39,038 bases of DNA, from the NCBI GenBank assembly GCA_964537075.1, contig CAZIBB010000004.1, forward strand, positions 1 to 39,038, in the 5' to 3' direction. Made by a program: the position numbers and the translations under genes. Positions 38,384 through 39,038 of this stretch are shown here, one piece after another (the first letter of the stretch is position 1; every line of letters begins with the position of its first letter). This DNA comes from CAYTED01 sp964537075 (GTDB lineage: Bacteria > Patescibacteriota > Minisyncoccia > Moranbacterales > UBA1568). Below the pieces are notes generated by a model that was not told where the DNA came from, searched no databases, and was given only the letters and a program-made list of their open reading frames with translations.

Positions 38384-38464
38384 TGGGCAGAGAGGGACTC
38401 GAACCCTCAATCCTTGCGGAACCAGTTCCTAAAACTGGCGTGTATACCATTCCACCACCTGCCC
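38384..38464 (-). tRNA. tRNA-Leu (anticodon UAG)
   Basis: An 81-nt class II tRNA. Acceptor GGGCAGG pairs with TCTGCCC (one G-U), discriminator A; CCA is not encoded. D-arm GTGGAATGGTATACACGC, anticodon arm CCAGT-TTTAGGA-ACTGG with anticodon TAG, variable arm TCC-GCAA-GGA, T-arm GAGGG-TTCGAGT-CCCTC. The long variable arm and A73 fit leucine. Confidence 0.96.
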
Positions 38465-38478
38465 ATCGAATTGTGATT

Positions 38479-38484
38479 ACTATA
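38479..38484 (-). promoter_or_regulatory. -10 box of tRNA-Leu
   Basis: TATAGT on the minus strand, ending 14 nt before the tRNA 5' end; no clear -35 is visible. Confidence 0.4.
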
Positions 38485-38566
38485 CTTACTACATAATGTA
38501 AATTTGGTGCTGGGGTGAATCTACCATTTTTACCAGCCTTTGGCTGGCCACCACCGCAGCATATGA

Positions 38567-38662
38567 GATTTTCATATTTGTGGCTTTCTCGATCATTCCC
38601 TGCTCAGTTCGGGAAATGAACTTGCGCTGCGAGAGATCTCAAAAACCACGAATATGAAAATC
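38567..38662. repeat. hairpin element with 17-bp arms
   Basis: Arms 38567-38583 and 38646-38662 are inverse complements with one G-T position; inner pairs TCTCG/CGAGA and CATTCCC/GGGAAATG add further stems. A small CCAGCC/GGCTGG hairpin lies just before, at 38533-38547. Same design as the other elements: nested stems without an ORF. Confidence 0.65.
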
Positions 38663-38673
38663 AACACCGTTTT

Positions 38674-38985
38674 TTATCCGAGCTTTGCCTTCGGACCGAA
38701 ATGCCTGAGGAGATATGCCGCCTCTTCTTTCAATGGACCATCATTGCCATATTCGCCATGATGGCGAGTATCATCGCCATAGGTTTCTTTCTTTTGGTCG
38801 AGATGGAAATTGACGGTGATATCTCTTCCTGTCATTTTCGTATACGCGTGAAAACGGGGATAGCCGGCGCGGGCAAGCGGTCGGATAAAGCTCATTTCCT
38901 CTCCGTCTTTGCGCTGGAAAGTATATCCGGCTCGACGGAAAATCGTGACAGCGTTATCGGTCGGTTCAGTGATGATGATTTTCAT
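38674..38985 (-). CDS. small conserved protein of Parcubacterial type, function unknown
   Basis: A 103-aa soluble protein (MKIIITEPTDNAVTIFRRAG...), rich in His and charged residues: FHAYTKMTGRDITVNFHLDQ and DTRHHGEYG, ending EEAAYLLRHFGPK. From memory, similar short proteins are common in Parcubacteria; the function is unknown. The His-rich middle and the HxD pattern could bind metal or nucleic acid, which is only a guess. AGAGGAAAA precedes the ATG, one of the better Shine-Dalgarno sites in the window. Its 5' flank reaches the window edge. Confidence 0.75.
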   Translation of the reverse strand: MKIIITEPTDNAVTIFRRAGYTFQRKDGEEMSFIRPLARAGYPRFHAYTKMTGRDITVNFHLDQKKETYGDDTRHHGEYGNDGPLKEEAAYLLRHFGPKAKLG

Positions 38986-39038
38986 ATTTTTCCTCTGTTG
39001 ATTGTTTCTATATAAAGTAGAACGTAATTAGAAAACCT

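Overview
The window looks like a chromosomal segment of an anaerobic, small-genome bacterium of the Candidate Phyla Radiation (Patescibacteria, Parcubacteria/Moranbacteria-like). This rests on gene content: a PrgI/VirB6/VirB4 locus in the arrangement typical of that group, a small conserved protein of Parcubacterial type at the right end, a class III ribonucleotide reductase, and a soluble [NiFe] hydrogenase with its maturation genes. Many promoters are extended -10 boxes (TGNTATACT) only 7-10 nt from the start codon. The standard genetic code fits: no in-frame UGA needs reading as glycine. The lineage call is inference; there is no rRNA here. A 10-N scaffold gap lies at 7650-7659, so the order of the two sides depends on the assembly.

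Layout. (1) 1-7253: [NiFe] hydrogenase large subunit, its convergent C-terminal protease, a DUF457-type membrane protein, hypC-hypD-(162-bp MITE-like insertion)-hypE, and convergent hypF. hypA and hypB are not in the window. (2) 7254-8874: a covarying repeat, the gap, a membrane-anchored muramidase-like protein and a small exported protein. (3) 8938-16927: a copper-handling cluster: HMA-SafE-cupredoxin fusion, CopZ-like chaperone, long CopA-type P1B ATPase, multicopper oxidase, DUF302 protein, membrane-anchored CuA-type cupredoxin, SHOCT protein. (4) 17011-21741: cyclophilin lipoprotein, then the anaerobic RNR locus: two predicted NrdR boxes, two inserted repeats, nrdD, a separate 84-aa glycyl-radical subunit, and nrdG. 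(5) 21815-23479: an AbiE-like antitoxin/toxin pair and a small exported protein. (6) 23563-34996: type IV secretion-like locus (VirB6/TrbL-like protein, repeat-rich protein, PrgI, VirB4 N-domain-like protein, VirB4 ATPase, membrane proteins, CPBP protease homologue, 905-aa exported protein). (7) 35040-37964: MacA/MacB-like adaptor, permease and ATPase. (8) 37965-39038: repeat copy, terminators, tRNA-Leu(UAG), a hairpin element and a small conserved protein.

The most striking results are these. The class III RNR has its glycyl-radical domain on a separate gene, and the break lies at a heptanucleotide array plus a 17-bp perfect hairpin. Degenerate heptanucleotide tandem arrays with a different unit at each place occur in promoters, intergenic regions and inside coding sequence. 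At least three dispersed hairpin-element families keep a conserved core while their stems change in a compensatory way between copies. Together these suggest an active but undescribed process that places low-complexity and palindromic DNA in this genome.
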